Both the position numbers and the translations under genes were made by a program. The notes beneath the pieces were generated by a model. That model was not told the origin of the DNA, did not search any database, and saw only the letters and a list, made by a program, of their open reading frames with translations. From assembly GCF_023243115.1 (NCBI RefSeq), contig NZ_CP085081.1, positions 4,175,001 to 4,239,000 of the forward strand: a stretch of 64,000 bases of DNA. The letters are read 5' to 3'. Every line of letters starts with the position of its first letter. Position 1 is the stretch's first letter. Shown here piece after piece: positions 28,119 to 37,228 of this stretch. This stretch comes from Sediminicoccus sp. KRV36 (lineage in GTDB: Bacteria; Pseudomonadota; Alphaproteobacteria; Acetobacterales; Acetobacteraceae).

Positions 28119-29294
28119 CTACAGATCCTTCAGCACGGCCCAGAGGTCATTCTTCGCCTCGAAGCCGATGCCGGGGATATCCGGCATGGCGACGCGGCTG
28201 TTTTCGACCGGCACGCCACTGGCGAAGCCGCCGAAGGGCGCGAAGACCTCCGGATAGCTCTCATTGCCGCCGAGGCCGAGGCCGGTTGCGATATTCAGCG
28301 CGAATTGATGCCCGCCATGCGGCACGCAGCGGCGGCTGCTCCAGCCATGCTCGCGCAGCATCGTCAGCGTGCGGAGATATTCCACCAGCCCGTAGGAGAG
28401 GGCCGGGTCGAATTGCAGGATGTCGCGGTCCGGGCGCAGCCCGCCATGGCGGATCAGGTTGCGCGCATCCAGCATGCTGAACAGGTTCTCACCCGTGGCG
28501 ATGGGCGGGCCGTAATGCTCGGCCAGTGTCGCATGGGTGGCGTAATCCAAGGGGTCCAGCGGCTCCTCATACCAGCGCAGGCCAAAGCCCTGGATGGCGG
28601 CGGCGTAGCTCAGCGCCGCATGCAGGCCAAAGCGGCCATTCACATCCACGCAGAGCCGGCTGCCATCGCCATCGAGCAGCTTCAGCACCGCCTCGATCCG
28701 GCTGACATCCAGCAGCAGCGCCTCGCGCAGCGGCATGCCGGGCGAGCCGCCGATCTTCATCTTCACCACGGAATAGCCCATGCCGAGATAGCGCTTCATC
28801 TCCTCGACCAGGCCATCCACATCCTTGCCCGGATGGTAATAGCCGCCCGCCGCATAGACCCAGGCGGTCGCATCGCTCTGACCGCCATTGTAGCGGGTGC
28901 TCAGGAGTTTCCAGAGCGGCACGCCGGCCAGCTTCGCCGCCGCATCCCACAGCGCCATGTCGAGCACGCCGACAGCCACCGAACGGTCACCATGGCCGCC
29001 GGGCTTCTCGTTCTTCATCATGGCGGTCCAGGCGGGCGTCGGGTCGAAGCCGCCATCCGCATGGCCGGGCAGTTCGCCGGCTTCTTCCAGGCGCGGGATG
29101 AAGCGCTCGGTCAGCAGGCCGGGCTGGGCATAGCGGCCATTGCTGTTGAAGCCATAGCCGGTGGCCTTGCGGCCATCGCCAGATTCCACGGTGATGGCGA
29201 CGACACTCGCCGTCATCTTGGAGAAATCAATATAGGCATTGGCGATGGCGCTCATGATGGGCACCACGCCCTGGCGGATGGAAATGATCTTCAC
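28119..29294 (-). CDS. D-tartrate dehydratase-like enolase-superfamily enzyme
   Basis: 391 residues from a GTG at 29294, one base after the CoA-transferase stop. From memory it closely resembles Bradyrhizobium D-tartrate dehydratase, including AIANAYIDFSKMTASVVAI, TGYGFNSNGRY and EKPGGHGDRSVAVG. Metal ligands are Asp217 (CVDVNG), Glu243 (YEEP) and Glu269 (TGEN). The base pair is Lys178/Lys180 (VKMKIGG) and His326 (PHGGHQ). The known enzyme dehydrates D-tartrate to oxaloacetate. Assignment to this substrate is inference from similarity; another alpha-hydroxy acid is possible. Confidence 0.85.
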   Translation of the reverse strand: MKIISIRQGVVPIMSAIANAYIDFSKMTASVVAITVESGDGRKATGYGFNSNGRYAQPGLLTERFIPRLEEAGELPGHADGGFDPTPAWTAMMKNEKPGGHGDRSVAVGVLDMALWDAAAKLAGVPLWKLLSTRYNGGQSDATAWVYAAGGYYHPGKDVDGLVEEMKRYLGMGYSVVKMKIGGSPGMPLREALLLDVSRIEAVLKLLDGDGSRLCVDVNGRFGLHAALSYAAAIQGFGLRWYEEPLDPLDYATHATLAEHYGPPIATGENLFSMLDARNLIRHGGLRPDRDILQFDPALSYGLVEYLRTLTMLREHGWSSRRCVPHGGHQFALNIATGLGLGGNESYPEVFAPFGGFASGVPVENSRVAMPDIPGIGFEAKNDLWAVLKDL

Positions 29295-29295
29295 G

Positions 29296-30468
29296 TCAGA
29301 TCGCCTTCTGCGCCTTGAGTGTCGCGATTTCCTCTGCCGTGAAGCCGAATTCGGCCAGCACTTCATCGGTGTGTTCGCCGCGTTCCGGCGTGGGGCGGCG
29401 GCCGCATTCCACACCCTCGATCTGCATCGGCGCCCGCACCACGCTGATGGTGCCCAGCAGCGGATGCTCGATGGGCATCTCCATGCCCAGATGCTTCACT
29501 TGGCGGTCGGCGAAGACCTGGTCCATGGAATAGACCGGGCCGCAGGGCACGCCGGCCTCGTTGAAGCGCGTCACCCAGTATTCGCTGGTATTGGTGCCGA
29601 TCACGGCCTGGAGCATGGCGTTGGTCTTCACGCGGTTCTTGCTGCGCAGCTTGTCGGTCGCCACATCCGGGTCCTTCGCCGCTTCCTCGATGCCGAGCAC
29701 GCCGACGATGCGCTCCCACATCTGCTGGCCGCCACCGGCGAGGTTGACGACGCCATCGGTGGTGGAAAACAGCCCCGTGGGCGTCGTCGTCGGGTGGTCA
29801 TTGCCGGCCTGGCCGGGGATGTCCTGCTTCATGGTCCAGCGGGTCGCCTGGAAATCCATCATGCCGATCATGGCTTCCAGCAGGCTGACATGCACCCAGC
29901 GGCCCTTGCCCGTGGTCTCGCGCTCCAGCAGCGCCACCATGATGCCGAGCGCGCAATAGAGCCCGGCCGTCAGGTCCGCCACGGGAATGCCGGCGCGCAC
30001 CGGCCCCTGGCCGGGCAAGCCGGTCACGCTCATCAGCCCGCCCATCCCCTGCGCGATCTGGTCGAAGCCCGGGCGCTTGGCATAGGGCCCGGTCTGGCCG
30101 AAGCCCGAAATCGAGCCGAGCACGATGCGCGGATTGATCTTCGAGAGCGTCTCGTAATCCACGCCCAACCGGTTCTTCACATCGGGGCGGTAGTTTTCCA
30201 CCACCACATCGGCCTTCTCCACCAGGCGGTGCAGGGTGGCGCGGCCCTCGGCGGATTTCAGGTTCAGCGTCATCGCCCGCTTGTTGCGGTGCAGCAGCTG
30301 GAAATCCGAGCCATGCCGCTCGCCACCCAGGCCCTTGCCGGTATCCACCTCATCGGTCGCTTCGATCTTGATGACATTCGCCCCCCAATCGGCGAGCTGG
30401 CGCACGCAGGTGGGACCTGAGCGGACGCGGGTGAGGTCGAGGACGGTGAAGCGGCTGAGCGGCATCAT
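29296..30468 (-). CDS. CaiB/BaiF family III CoA-transferase
   Basis: 390 residues. Family hallmarks are the opening FTVLDLTRVRSGPTCVRQLADWGANVIKIE, RNKRAMTLNLKSAEGR, SGFGQTGPYAKRPGFDQIAQGMGGLMSVTG, and the catalytic Asp in GIPVADLTAGLYCALG. These enzymes move CoA between carboxylic acids through a mixed anhydride. Its stop is one base from the GTG of the tartrate dehydratase-like gene, so they are translated together. The paired acyl donor and acceptor are unknown. Tandem ATGs at 30468 and 30465 both serve. Confidence 0.93.
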   Translation of the reverse strand: MMPLSRFTVLDLTRVRSGPTCVRQLADWGANVIKIEATDEVDTGKGLGGERHGSDFQLLHRNKRAMTLNLKSAEGRATLHRLVEKADVVVENYRPDVKNRLGVDYETLSKINPRIVLGSISGFGQTGPYAKRPGFDQIAQGMGGLMSVTGLPGQGPVRAGIPVADLTAGLYCALGIMVALLERETTGKGRWVHVSLLEAMIGMMDFQATRWTMKQDIPGQAGNDHPTTTPTGLFSTTDGVVNLAGGGQQMWERIVGVLGIEEAAKDPDVATDKLRSKNRVKTNAMLQAVIGTNTSEYWVTRFNEAGVPCGPVYSMDQVFADRQVKHLGMEMPIEHPLLGTISVVRAPMQIEGVECGRRPTPERGEHTDEVLAEFGFTAEEIATLKAQKAI

Positions 30469-30641
30469 GCGGCGGGGTCTCCGTTGGGTTGCGATGGCCG
30501 CGGGCGTGAATCGCCGGGTTGACCATCGCTTCACCGGCATCTTCCACCGGCGGCGGTTCGCTGCAACCCTGTCAGCGAAAGCAATCCGCCCGATGCCCGC
30601 GACGCGGCACCCGGGCGGGCCGAACCCAGGGGGATTCCAGC

Positions 30642-31421
30642 ATGTCCGACGAATTACTGATCGAGCGCCGCGAAGGCATCGTCTTTGTGACACTCAACCG
30701 CCCGCAGGCGCGCAATGCGCTGACCTTCCCGATGTATGAGGGGCTGGCCAGGCTCGCCACCGAAGCCAATACGGATGACAGCGTGAAGGTCATCGTCATC
30801 ACCGGCGCGGGGGAGAAGGCCTTCGCCGCCGGCACCGATATCAGCCAATTCACCAATTTCCGCACGGCGGAAGATGCCCTCGCCTATGAGGCGAAGATTG
30901 ATCGCATCATGACGGCGCTCGAAACCTGCGTGAAACCCACCATCGCGGCCATTGCCGGCGCCTGCACCGGCGGTGGGGCGGGCATCGCCTCGGTCTGCGA
31001 CCTGCGGATCGGTGCGGCCAATGCGCGCTTCGGCTTCCCCATCGCCAAGACGCTGGGCAACTGCCTCTCTATGGCGAATTACGCGCGGCTGGCCACCATG
31101 ATGGGCCCGACGCGGGTGATGGACCTGGTCTACACCGCGCGGCTGCTGAACGCCGAGGAGATGAAATCCGTCGGCCTGCTCAGCGAAATCCTGCCCGATC
31201 ACGCGGCGCTCCAGGCGCGCGCCATGGAATTGGCGACGACGCTGACCCAGCACGCGCCCCTCACCATGCGCGCGACCAAGGAGGCGATGCGGCGCCTACG
31301 CGCACCCCTGCGCGAAATCCATGGCGATGACCTGGTGGAAATGTGCTTCACCAGCGCCGATTTCGCGGAGGGCGTATCCAGCTTCCTGGCCAAGCGGCCG
31401 GCACAATGGCAGGGGCGCTGA
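30642..31421 (+). CDS. Enoyl-CoA hydratase/isomerase family protein
   Basis: 259 residues of the crotonase fold. The oxyanion-hole motifs are AFAAGTDISQF near residue 65 and ACTGGGAGIASVCDLRIGAANARFGFPIAKTLGN near 110. The usual first catalytic Glu position in the 110s reads GAGIA, so hydration may depend on other residues and the reaction is uncertain. The gene diverges from the CoA-transferase across 173 bases, so a shared regulator and an acyl-CoA theme are plausible. Confidence 0.9.
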   Translation: MSDELLIERREGIVFVTLNRPQARNALTFPMYEGLARLATEANTDDSVKVIVITGAGEKAFAAGTDISQFTNFRTAEDALAYEAKIDRIMTALETCVKPTIAAIAGACTGGGAGIASVCDLRIGAANARFGFPIAKTLGNCLSMANYARLATMMGPTRVMDLVYTARLLNAEEMKSVGLLSEILPDHAALQARAMELATTLTQHAPLTMRATKEAMRRLRAPLREIHGDDLVEMCFTSADFAEGVSSFLAKRPAQWQGR

Positions 31422-31440
31422 CGGGCGGCTGCGGCGGGAT

Positions 31441-31495
31441 CGAGGGGCCAGCCCCTCGAACTCCCCGGCAGGGTGAAAACCTGCGTGGTTTTCAC
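31441..31495. repeat. Two adjacent perfect hairpins after the enoyl-CoA hydratase gene
   Basis: CGAGGGGC/GCCCCTCG with a 2-base loop (31441-31458), then GTGAAAACC/GGTTTTCAC with a 5-base loop (31473-31495). Neither has a long T run. They probably form the 3' end structure of the upstream mRNA. Confidence 0.6.
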
Positions 31496-31722
31496 AGTTT
31501 CCTGCACCTTCATCCGTGGATGCATGCGACCGAAGGGCCAAGATACTCAGTTCCTTGGTAGGGTTGGCCGCAAGGCGGAGACAAGGCGAGAGGGGAAAGT
31601 CCTCTCCCTTCCTGGCCTTTTCCAGCCGCCTTCAAAGGCAGGGGCAGCGAAGGCGCCTCCCGATCCAGGACATTGGTTCCGCCGATTGGCCGGCGCACGC
31701 GCAGCGCCGGCATATCATCGGC

Positions 31723-31914
31723 ATGCAACAGCGAAACGTCACCCTCGGCCTGAGTCTCGTCCTGGTCACCGGCTTTATCCTGACGCTGCGCATGCCCGCG
31801 CCGGCGCCCCGGCCTGCCGCATTTTGCCTGGAGATCGCGCTCCAGGCCGCACCGGGGCGGCTGGTGTCGTGGGCCCAGAAGGGGGCAGCGGCGCTGCTGC
31901 AATGCGGCGAGTGA
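31723..31914 (+). CDS. Possible small membrane protein
   Basis: 63 residues from the ATG at 31723. An N-terminal hydrophobic helix (VTLGLSLVLVTGFILTLRM) is followed by a Pro-rich link and a short amphipathic stretch with two Cys (AFCLEI and LLQCGE). The ribosome site is poor. The hydrophobic profile supports a real small protein; codon content alone does not decide. Confidence 0.35.
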   Translation: MQQRNVTLGLSLVLVTGFILTLRMPAPAPRPAAFCLEIALQAAPGRLVSWAQKGAAALLQCGE

Positions 31915-31995
31915 CGGCGCTGGACGCATGCCGGGGCGGCCGATAGCCTCCGGCGCAAGAAACACCGCCAAAAGAAACACTGGGGAAATGCCATC

Positions 31996-32958
31996 ATGAT
32001 CCATCGCCGCCCGCTGCTGCTGGGCATGCTCGCCATGCCGGCGATTGCCCGGGCGCAAGCCTACCCGACACGCAGCATCTCCTTCCTCATTCCCTTTGCG
32101 CCGGGGGGCGGCACGGACATCATCGCCCGCGCGCTGCAACCCACCCTGCAGGAGGAGCTGGGCCAGGCGCTGGCGATGGAGAATCGCCCCGGCGCCTCGG
32201 GCACGCTGGCCGTGGCACAGCTCGCGCGCGCGCGGGCCGATGGCTACACGATGCTGATGACCACGGTCAGCGCCTCGGCCGTGGTGCCGCCGCTGCTGAC
32301 ACCACCGCCCTTCGACATCTACCGCGACCAGACGCCGGTGGTGCTGGCCGGCACGGTACCGCTGGTGGGCGTCGTGCCGATTTCCTCACCCGTGCAGGAT
32401 TTTGACGGCTTCCTGGCCCATGCGCGGGCCCATCCGGGCGCGCTGAACTACTCCTCCTCCGGGGTGGCGACGCAGCAGCATCTGGCGGCGGAATTGCTCT
32501 CGGCCCAGGCGGGGCTGCGGATGACGCATGTGCCCTTCCGTGGCACCGGCCAGGCGGTGACGGAGATCCTGGCGGGCCGGATCGACATCGCCTTCGACAC
32601 GCTGCCCACCTACCTGCCGCATATCCGCGCCGGCCGCGTGCGCGCCATCGCCGTGACCATGCCAGAGCGCGTGGAATGGCTGCCCGATGTGCCCACCGTG
32701 GCGGAAAAGGGCTTTCCCGGCTTCGATGCCAATGTCTGGTACATGGTGATGGGCCCGCCCGGCCTGCCGGATGCCATCACCGCGCGCTGGGTCACAGGCG
32801 TCAATCGCGGGCTGAATGATGCGGGGGTGCGGGCACGCATCCGCGATGCGGGCTTCATCCCCGGCGGCGGCACCCAGGCCGATGCGGCCGCCCTGCTGCG
32901 CCGCGATGCGGAGCGCTATGCGAGCGTGATGCGCACGGCCGGCATCAAGCTGGATTGA
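31996..32958 (+). CDS. Bug/TctC-family periplasmic solute receptor
   Basis: 320 residues with a signal peptide (MIHRRPLLLGMLAMPAIARAQA). Bug hallmarks are YPTRSISFLIPFAPGGGTDIIARALQPTLQ, ENRPGASGTLAVAQLARARADGYT and LNYSSSGVATQQHLAAELL. It should capture a carboxylate or related ligand in the periplasm. No TTT membrane genes are near. Its closeness to the tartrate dehydratase-like locus raises the possibility of a dicarboxylate ligand, but nothing in the sequence proves this. Confidence 0.9.
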   Translation: MIHRRPLLLGMLAMPAIARAQAYPTRSISFLIPFAPGGGTDIIARALQPTLQEELGQALAMENRPGASGTLAVAQLARARADGYTMLMTTVSASAVVPPLLTPPPFDIYRDQTPVVLAGTVPLVGVVPISSPVQDFDGFLAHARAHPGALNYSSSGVATQQHLAAELLSAQAGLRMTHVPFRGTGQAVTEILAGRIDIAFDTLPTYLPHIRAGRVRAIAVTMPERVEWLPDVPTVAEKGFPGFDANVWYMVMGPPGLPDAITARWVTGVNRGLNDAGVRARIRDAGFIPGGGTQADAAALLRRDAERYASVMRTAGIKLD

Positions 32959-33852
32959 TCACGCGAAGCGCCAGTCGCAGCACTCCACCGCCGTCTCGAT
33001 GAAGGCGCGCAGCTTGGCCGGGATGAGCCGCGCGGCGGGCCAGGCGATCTGGATGGGCATGGGCGGTGGCTCGAAATCACGCAGGATGCGGACCAGCCGC
33101 CCGGCCGCCACCGCCTCCCGCGCCTGATAGGCCAGCACCATGGTGAGGCCGCCCTCGCGCTCGGCCGCGCAGAGGGCGGCGTCGGCGCTGTTGGTCACAA
33201 GGCGCGGGGCGATGGGCACGCGCTGCTCCATGCCCGCGCGGAACAGGCGCCATTCCTCGGCCCCCTCGAAGGCGGAGAAGCGGATGATGCGATGCGCGCT
33301 CACCTCGCCCGGGTCGCGCGGGGTGCCGTGGCGGGCCAGGTAGCCGGGGGCGGCCACCACCACGCGCCGCGTCTCGCCCAGGCGCCGCGCGACCAGGCCG
33401 GAATCCGGCAGGTGGCCGATGCGGATGGCGCAATCCATCCCCTCCTCCACCAGGTTGATCCAGCGGTCAGAGAGCTGGAGCTGCCCCTGCACTCCGGCAT
33501 GGCGGTTGAGAAACTCGGCCATGAGCGGCGCCACATGCAGCCGGCCGAACACGGCCGGGGCGGAAACCACGAGCCGCCCCACCGGCGTCAGCCGCTCCGA
33601 CTGCGCGAATTCCTCCGCCTCGGCCAGTTCGGCCATGATGCGGCGCGCGCGTTCAAGGTAACCAGCCCCCGCCTCGGTCAGTGTGACGGAGCGCGTGGTG
33701 CGGGCCAGCAGGCGCACACCCAGATGCGCCTCAAGTGCTGCGACATGCCGCGTCACAGCCGAGGGCACGAGGCCCAGATGCCGCGCGGCGGGGGCGAAGC
33801 CCTGGCGGTCCACCACGGCGATGAAAGCGGAGATGGCGGCGAAGCGATCCAT
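32959..33852 (-). CDS. LysR-family transcriptional regulator
   Basis: 297 residues. The N-terminal winged helix-turn-helix (MDRFAAISAFIAVVDRQGFAPAARHLGLVPSAVTRHVAALEAHLGVRLLARTTRSVTLTEAG) is of the LysR type, followed by a substrate-binding-like effector domain (GRLVVSAPAVFGRLHVAPLMAEFLNRHAGVQ). It belongs to the large group often involved in aromatic or redox metabolism. It diverges from the DUF1348/PPOX pair, with a perfect 9-7-9 inverted repeat right before its start codon that is probably its operator. Confidence 0.94.
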   Translation of the reverse strand: MDRFAAISAFIAVVDRQGFAPAARHLGLVPSAVTRHVAALEAHLGVRLLARTTRSVTLTEAGAGYLERARRIMAELAEAEEFAQSERLTPVGRLVVSAPAVFGRLHVAPLMAEFLNRHAGVQGQLQLSDRWINLVEEGMDCAIRIGHLPDSGLVARRLGETRRVVVAAPGYLARHGTPRDPGEVSAHRIIRFSAFEGAEEWRLFRAGMEQRVPIAPRLVTNSADAALCAAEREGGLTMVLAYQAREAVAAGRLVRILRDFEPPPMPIQIAWPAARLIPAKLRAFIETAVECCDWRFA

Positions 33853-33866
33853 GCATCATTGCAGCG

Positions 33867-33891
33867 CATCATTGCAGTTGGGGCAATGATG
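33867..33891. promoter_or_regulatory. Candidate LysR operator
   Basis: Perfect 9-bp arms CATCATTGC (33867-33875) and GCAATGATG (33883-33891) flank a 7-base centre, giving the T-N11-A geometry of LysR sites. A second copy of the left half (GCATCATTGCAG at 33853-33864) precedes it by one base. The site begins 15 bases before the lysR ATG, consistent with autorepression plus activation of the divergent genes. Confidence 0.65.
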
Positions 33892-33997
33892 AAGTGCCAG
33901 AATCAAAGATTATCATTTCAACGGCAATGACGGAGAAGCGAGGTGACGCGCCCACCCCCCGCATGGCTTCATGGGCGACGCCTGAAGGAATCCCACC

Positions 33998-34462
33998 ATG
34001 TCCCGCCCGCCCTTCCCGCCATTCACCGCCGAAACCGCCGCCCAGAAGGCCCGCATGGCCGAGGATGCATGGAACGGGCGGGACCCTGGCCGCGTGGCCC
34101 TGGCCTATACGCCGGACAGCCGCTGGCGGAACCGCGCCGAATTCCTCGAAGGCCGCGCCGGCATCGAGGCCTTCCTGGCCCGCAAATGGGCGCGGGAGCT
34201 GGAATACCGCCTCATCAAGGAGGTCTGGGCCTTCCACGCCAACCGCATCGCCGTGCGCTTCGCCTATGAGTGGCGCGACGATAGCGGCCAGTGGTTTCGC
34301 AGCTATGGCAACGAAAACTGGGAATTCGACGCGGCGGGCCTGATGCAGATCCGCATCGCCTCGATCAATGATCTGCCGATCCAGGCCGAGCAGCGCCTGT
34401 TCCATTGGCCGCAAGGCCGCCGCCCGGATGACCACCCCAGCCTGAGCGAGCTGGGCCTGTGA
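33998..34462 (+). CDS. DUF1348 / NTF2-like family protein
   Basis: 154 residues of the nuclear-transport-factor-2-like (SnoaL fold) DUF1348 family: [56 protein letters not shown] and [24 protein letters not shown]. The fold makes a small open cone used by many isomerases and hydrolases; no activity is established for this family. Its stop overlaps the next gene's GTG by 4 bases, so the two are coupled and both probably answer to the divergent LysR regulator. Confidence 0.9.
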   Translation: MSRPPFPPFTAETAAQKARMAEDAWNGRDPGRVALAYTPDSRWRNRAEFLEGRAGIEAFLARKWARELEYRLIKEVWAFHANRIAVRFAYEWRDDSGQWFRSYGNENWEFDAAGLMQIRIASINDLPIQAEQRLFHWPQGRRPDDHPSLSELGL

Positions 34463-35025
34463 ACCAGATCCCCTTCACCCCCAGCGTGCGCGCCGTGCAG
34501 GACCGCAAGACGGCCCGCCCCCGCCATGCCGAGATGCAATTCCGCAGCCGGATCACGCCGGATCTCGCGGCCTTCATCGGCGCCCAGACCAGCGTCTTCC
34601 TCGCCACCGCCAGCGCCGATGGGCAGCCCTATATCCAGCACCGTGGCGGGCCGCCGGGCTTCCTGCATGTGCTTTCGCCCACGCAGATCGGCTTCGCGGA
34701 TTTCAGGGGCAACCGGCAATACGTCACCCTCGGCAACCTGGCCGAGAACCCAAAGGCCTATCTGTTCCTGATGGATTACGCGCATCGCCGGCGCTTCAAG
34801 CTCTGGGGCAGCGCGCGCGTGGTGGAGGATGACGCGGCCCTGCTGCAGGCGCTGCGCCCGGAAGGCCAGGCCGCCGAACAGGCCATCCTGTTCGACGTGA
34901 CCGCCTGGGACGCGAATTGCCCGCAGCATATCCCGCAGCGCTTCGAGGCCGCCGATGTGGCCGCCGCCCTGGCCCAGCGCGATGCGCGCATCGCCGAGCT
35001 GGAGGCGCAATTGGCGCGGGGCTGA
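34459..35025 (+). CDS. Pyridoxamine 5'-phosphate oxidase-family flavin protein
   Basis: 188 residues from a GTG at 34459 (GTGA overlap with the previous stop). The split-barrel FMN-binding fold is shown by [85 protein letters not shown]. It ends in a short coiled helix ([17 protein letters not shown]). It is likely an FMN- or F420-type oxidoreductase; the substrate is unknown. Confidence 0.9.
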   Translation: MNQIPFTPSVRAVQDRKTARPRHAEMQFRSRITPDLAAFIGAQTSVFLATASADGQPYIQHRGGPPGFLHVLSPTQIGFADFRGNRQYVTLGNLAENPKAYLFLMDYAHRRRFKLWGSARVVEDDAALLQALRPEGQAAEQAILFDVTAWDANCPQHIPQRFEAADVAAALAQRDARIAELEAQLARG

Positions 35026-35063
35026 GCCTGGCCTATCTCTCTCAGCCACTCAGGAGAGACACG

Positions 35064-35339
35064 ATGAAACCTTGGATCTTGGCCGCCCTCATGGCCCTGG
35101 CCGCCCAGCCAGCCCTGGCCGACCGGCCCGGCGCCGAGCGCTGCGCCGCCGGGCTGCAACCGCTGGGCCAGCAACTCTTCACCCGCGCCCTGCCCGGCGT
35201 GCTGGGCGGTGCGGCCATCCCGGACGCGCTGCGCTCGGCCGCCATGTCGCTGGTGATGTCCGGCGCGGTGAGCCGGGATGCGGCGCGGACAGCGGCGGAG
35301 TCGGCCGGGCCGTGCCTGGCGATGGCGCGGCCGGGGTAG
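35064..35339 (+). CDS. Small secreted hypothetical protein
   Basis: 91 residues with a signal peptide (MKPWILAALMALAAQPALA) and AGGAGA upstream of the ATG. The mature part has two Cys (ERCAAGLQPL and SAGPCLAMA), probably disulfide-linked, around helical segments (RSAAMSLVMSGAVSRDAARTAAESAG). I do not recognise the family. Confidence 0.6.
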   Translation: MKPWILAALMALAAQPALADRPGAERCAAGLQPLGQQLFTRALPGVLGGAAIPDALRSAAMSLVMSGAVSRDAARTAAESAGPCLAMARPG

Positions 35340-35454
35340 AAGGGTCGGGCTCCGCGGAAAACCGCGGAACGCGGCTTCGCTCAGGCATCGGCGGCGCGGG
35401 ACGCTGGCGCAGGCCGCGCGGCTTTCCCCGCTGCCGGCCGGCAAGCCCAGCGCC

Positions 35455-35808
35455 TCAGCCGCCCCGCGCCAGCCACCACCCCAGGGCAAAGGCCGCCAGT
35501 CCGAGACCCAGACTGGCCGCCACATAGAGCGCGCCCTGCCAGGCGGCACGCTCCCAGAGCAGCGCCGCCTCCAGGCTGAAGGCGGAGAAGGTGGTGAAGC
35601 CGCCCAGTATCCCCGTCACCCAAAAGAGCCGCGCGCCGCCGCTGATCCCCTGCCCCGCCAGCACGCCGATCGCGCCGCTGCCCAGGATGTTCACCGCCAG
35701 CGTCCCCCAGGGGAAGGCGGCACCCAGCCAGGCCATCGCGAGCAACGAGACACCGTAGCGCCCCATCGAGCCCAGCGCGCCGCCAGCCGCCACCAGAAGA
35801 AAGCTCAT
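35455..35808 (-). CDS. crcB: Fluoride efflux channel CrcB/FluC
   Basis: 117 residues with four membrane helices. The Fluc signatures are GGALGSMGRYGVS near the N-terminus, WGTLAVNILGSGAIG (the Asn of the pore) and GILGGFTTFSAFSLE with the Phe-box and Na+-site Thr/Ser. It forms a dual-topology dimer that exports fluoride. The ATG at 35808 overlaps the rarA stop by 4 bases. I see no crcB fluoride riboswitch because the gene follows rarA directly. Confidence 0.94.
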   Translation of the reverse strand: MSFLLVAAGGALGSMGRYGVSLLAMAWLGAAFPWGTLAVNILGSGAIGVLAGQGISGGARLFWVTGILGGFTTFSAFSLEAALLWERAAWQGALYVAASLGLGLAAFALGWWLARGG

Positions 35809-37133
35809 CGCCGCCGCTTCCCCCATTCCGCGAGGCGCGCCGCGATCCCGGCCTCCGCCCCGCGCCCGGCGGGCGTGTAGTAGCGGGGCCGCGCCATGCC
35901 CTCCGGGAAGTGGTTCTGGCCGGAAAAACCATCTTCCGTGTCGTGGTCATATTCGTAGCCGGCGCCATAGCCCAATTCGCGCATCATCTTCGTCGGCGCG
36001 TTCAGGATATGCGCGGGCGGGGCAAGGCTGCCTGTCTCGCGCGCCGCCGCCTGGGCCGCCTTCCAGGCCACATAGACGGCGTTGGATTTCGGCGCCGTCG
36101 CCAGATGGACCACAAGCTGCGCCAGCGCCAATTCCCCCTCGGGCGAGCCCAGCCGCTCATAGCTTTCCCAGGCGGCGAGTGCGGCGGGCAGCGCGGAAGG
36201 ATCCGCCAGCCCCACATCCTCGGCGGCGAAACGCGCCAGGCGCCGGGCGATGTAGCGCGGGTCCTCGCCCCCCAGGATCATCCGCGCGAACCAGTAGAGG
36301 GCGGCATCCGGATCACTCCCGCGCAGCGATTTATGCAGCGCGGAAATCAGGTTGTAATGCTCCTCCCGGTCCTTGTCGTAGAGGGCGGCGCGCTTGGCCA
36401 AAAGTTGCGAGAGGCCGGCCGGGTCCAGCGGCGCGGGGTCGGTCAGCGCCTGCAATTGCTCGGCCAGGTTCAGCAGATAGCGGCCATCGCCATCGGCCAT
36501 GGCCAGCAGCACCTCGCGCGCCGCGGCATCCAGCGGCAGGGGCCGGCCCGCCTCGGCTTCGGCACGGGCCAGCAGGGCTTCGAGGCCGGCCGCCTCCAGC
36601 CGCTTCAGCACCATCACCTGGCAGCGCGACAGCAGCGCGCCGTTCAACGCGAAGCTCGGATTTTCCGTGGTGGCGCCGATCAGCACCACCGTCCCATCCT
36701 CCACCACCGGCAGGAAGCCATCCTGCTGGGCGCGGTTGAAGCGATGAATTTCATCCACGAACAGCAAGGTGCGGCGGCCCATGCGCCGCCTTTGCCGCGC
36801 CTCGTCAAAGGCCCGCTTGAGGTCCGCCACGCCGGAAAACACCGCCGAGAGCGAGACGAAGCTGAGATCGGCCGCCTCGGCCAGCAGCCGCGCGATGGTG
36901 GTCTTGCCCACGCCCGGCGGGCCCCAGAGGATCATCGAGGCCAGGCTGCCGCGTGCCAGCATGCGGGTGATGCTGCCGGCCTCGCCCAGCAGCTGGTCCT
37001 GCCCCACCACTTCGCCCAGGGCGCGTGGCCGCAGCCGGTCGGCCAGCGGTGCGCCCTCCGCGAGGATGGCGGGCGGCGTCTCGGGCGGGCCGAAGAGGTC
37101 CGTGGTGTCGTCCGGCGGTCGGCGGGGGGCCAT
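35805..37133 (-). CDS. rarA: Replication-associated recombination protein RarA (MgsA)
   Basis: 442 residues, AAA+ ATPase of the clamp-loader-like RarA/MgsA/WRNIP1 family, which acts at stalled replication forks. The opening is PLADRLRPRALGEVVGQDQLLGEAGSITRML, Walker A is WGPPGVGKTT, Walker B is TLLFVDEIHRFN, and sensor 1 is IGATTENPSFALNGALLSRCQ. The C-terminal tetramerisation domain contains LRGSDPDAALYWFARMILGGEDPRYIARRL. It heads a two-gene unit with crcB. Confidence 0.96.
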   Translation of the reverse strand: MAPRRPPDDTTDLFGPPETPPAILAEGAPLADRLRPRALGEVVGQDQLLGEAGSITRMLARGSLASMILWGPPGVGKTTIARLLAEAADLSFVSLSAVFSGVADLKRAFDEARQRRRMGRRTLLFVDEIHRFNRAQQDGFLPVVEDGTVVLIGATTENPSFALNGALLSRCQVMVLKRLEAAGLEALLARAEAEAGRPLPLDAAAREVLLAMADGDGRYLLNLAEQLQALTDPAPLDPAGLSQLLAKRAALYDKDREEHYNLISALHKSLRGSDPDAALYWFARMILGGEDPRYIARRLARFAAEDVGLADPSALPAALAAWESYERLGSPEGELALAQLVVHLATAPKSNAVYVAWKAAQAAARETGSLAPPAHILNAPTKMMRELGYGAGYEYDHDTEDGFSGQNHFPEGMARPRYYTPAGRGAEAGIAARLAEWGKRRR

Positions 37134-37228
37134 GCGTCGAGTTAACCCCAGATGGGCCCAGTGTCACGGCTATGCGGTGTCACGGCTGTGCGGTGGCGGG
37201 CCGCGCCGCTTTCCGCTAGCCGGCGCGC

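Larger units (their letters stand above)
31422..31995. other. 574-base region with hairpins and one small ORF
   Basis: Begins with two perfect hairpins (31441-31458 and 31473-31495), then non-coding sequence, then one plausible small membrane-protein ORF at 31723-31914. The rest shows no gene I can support. Confidence 0.5.
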
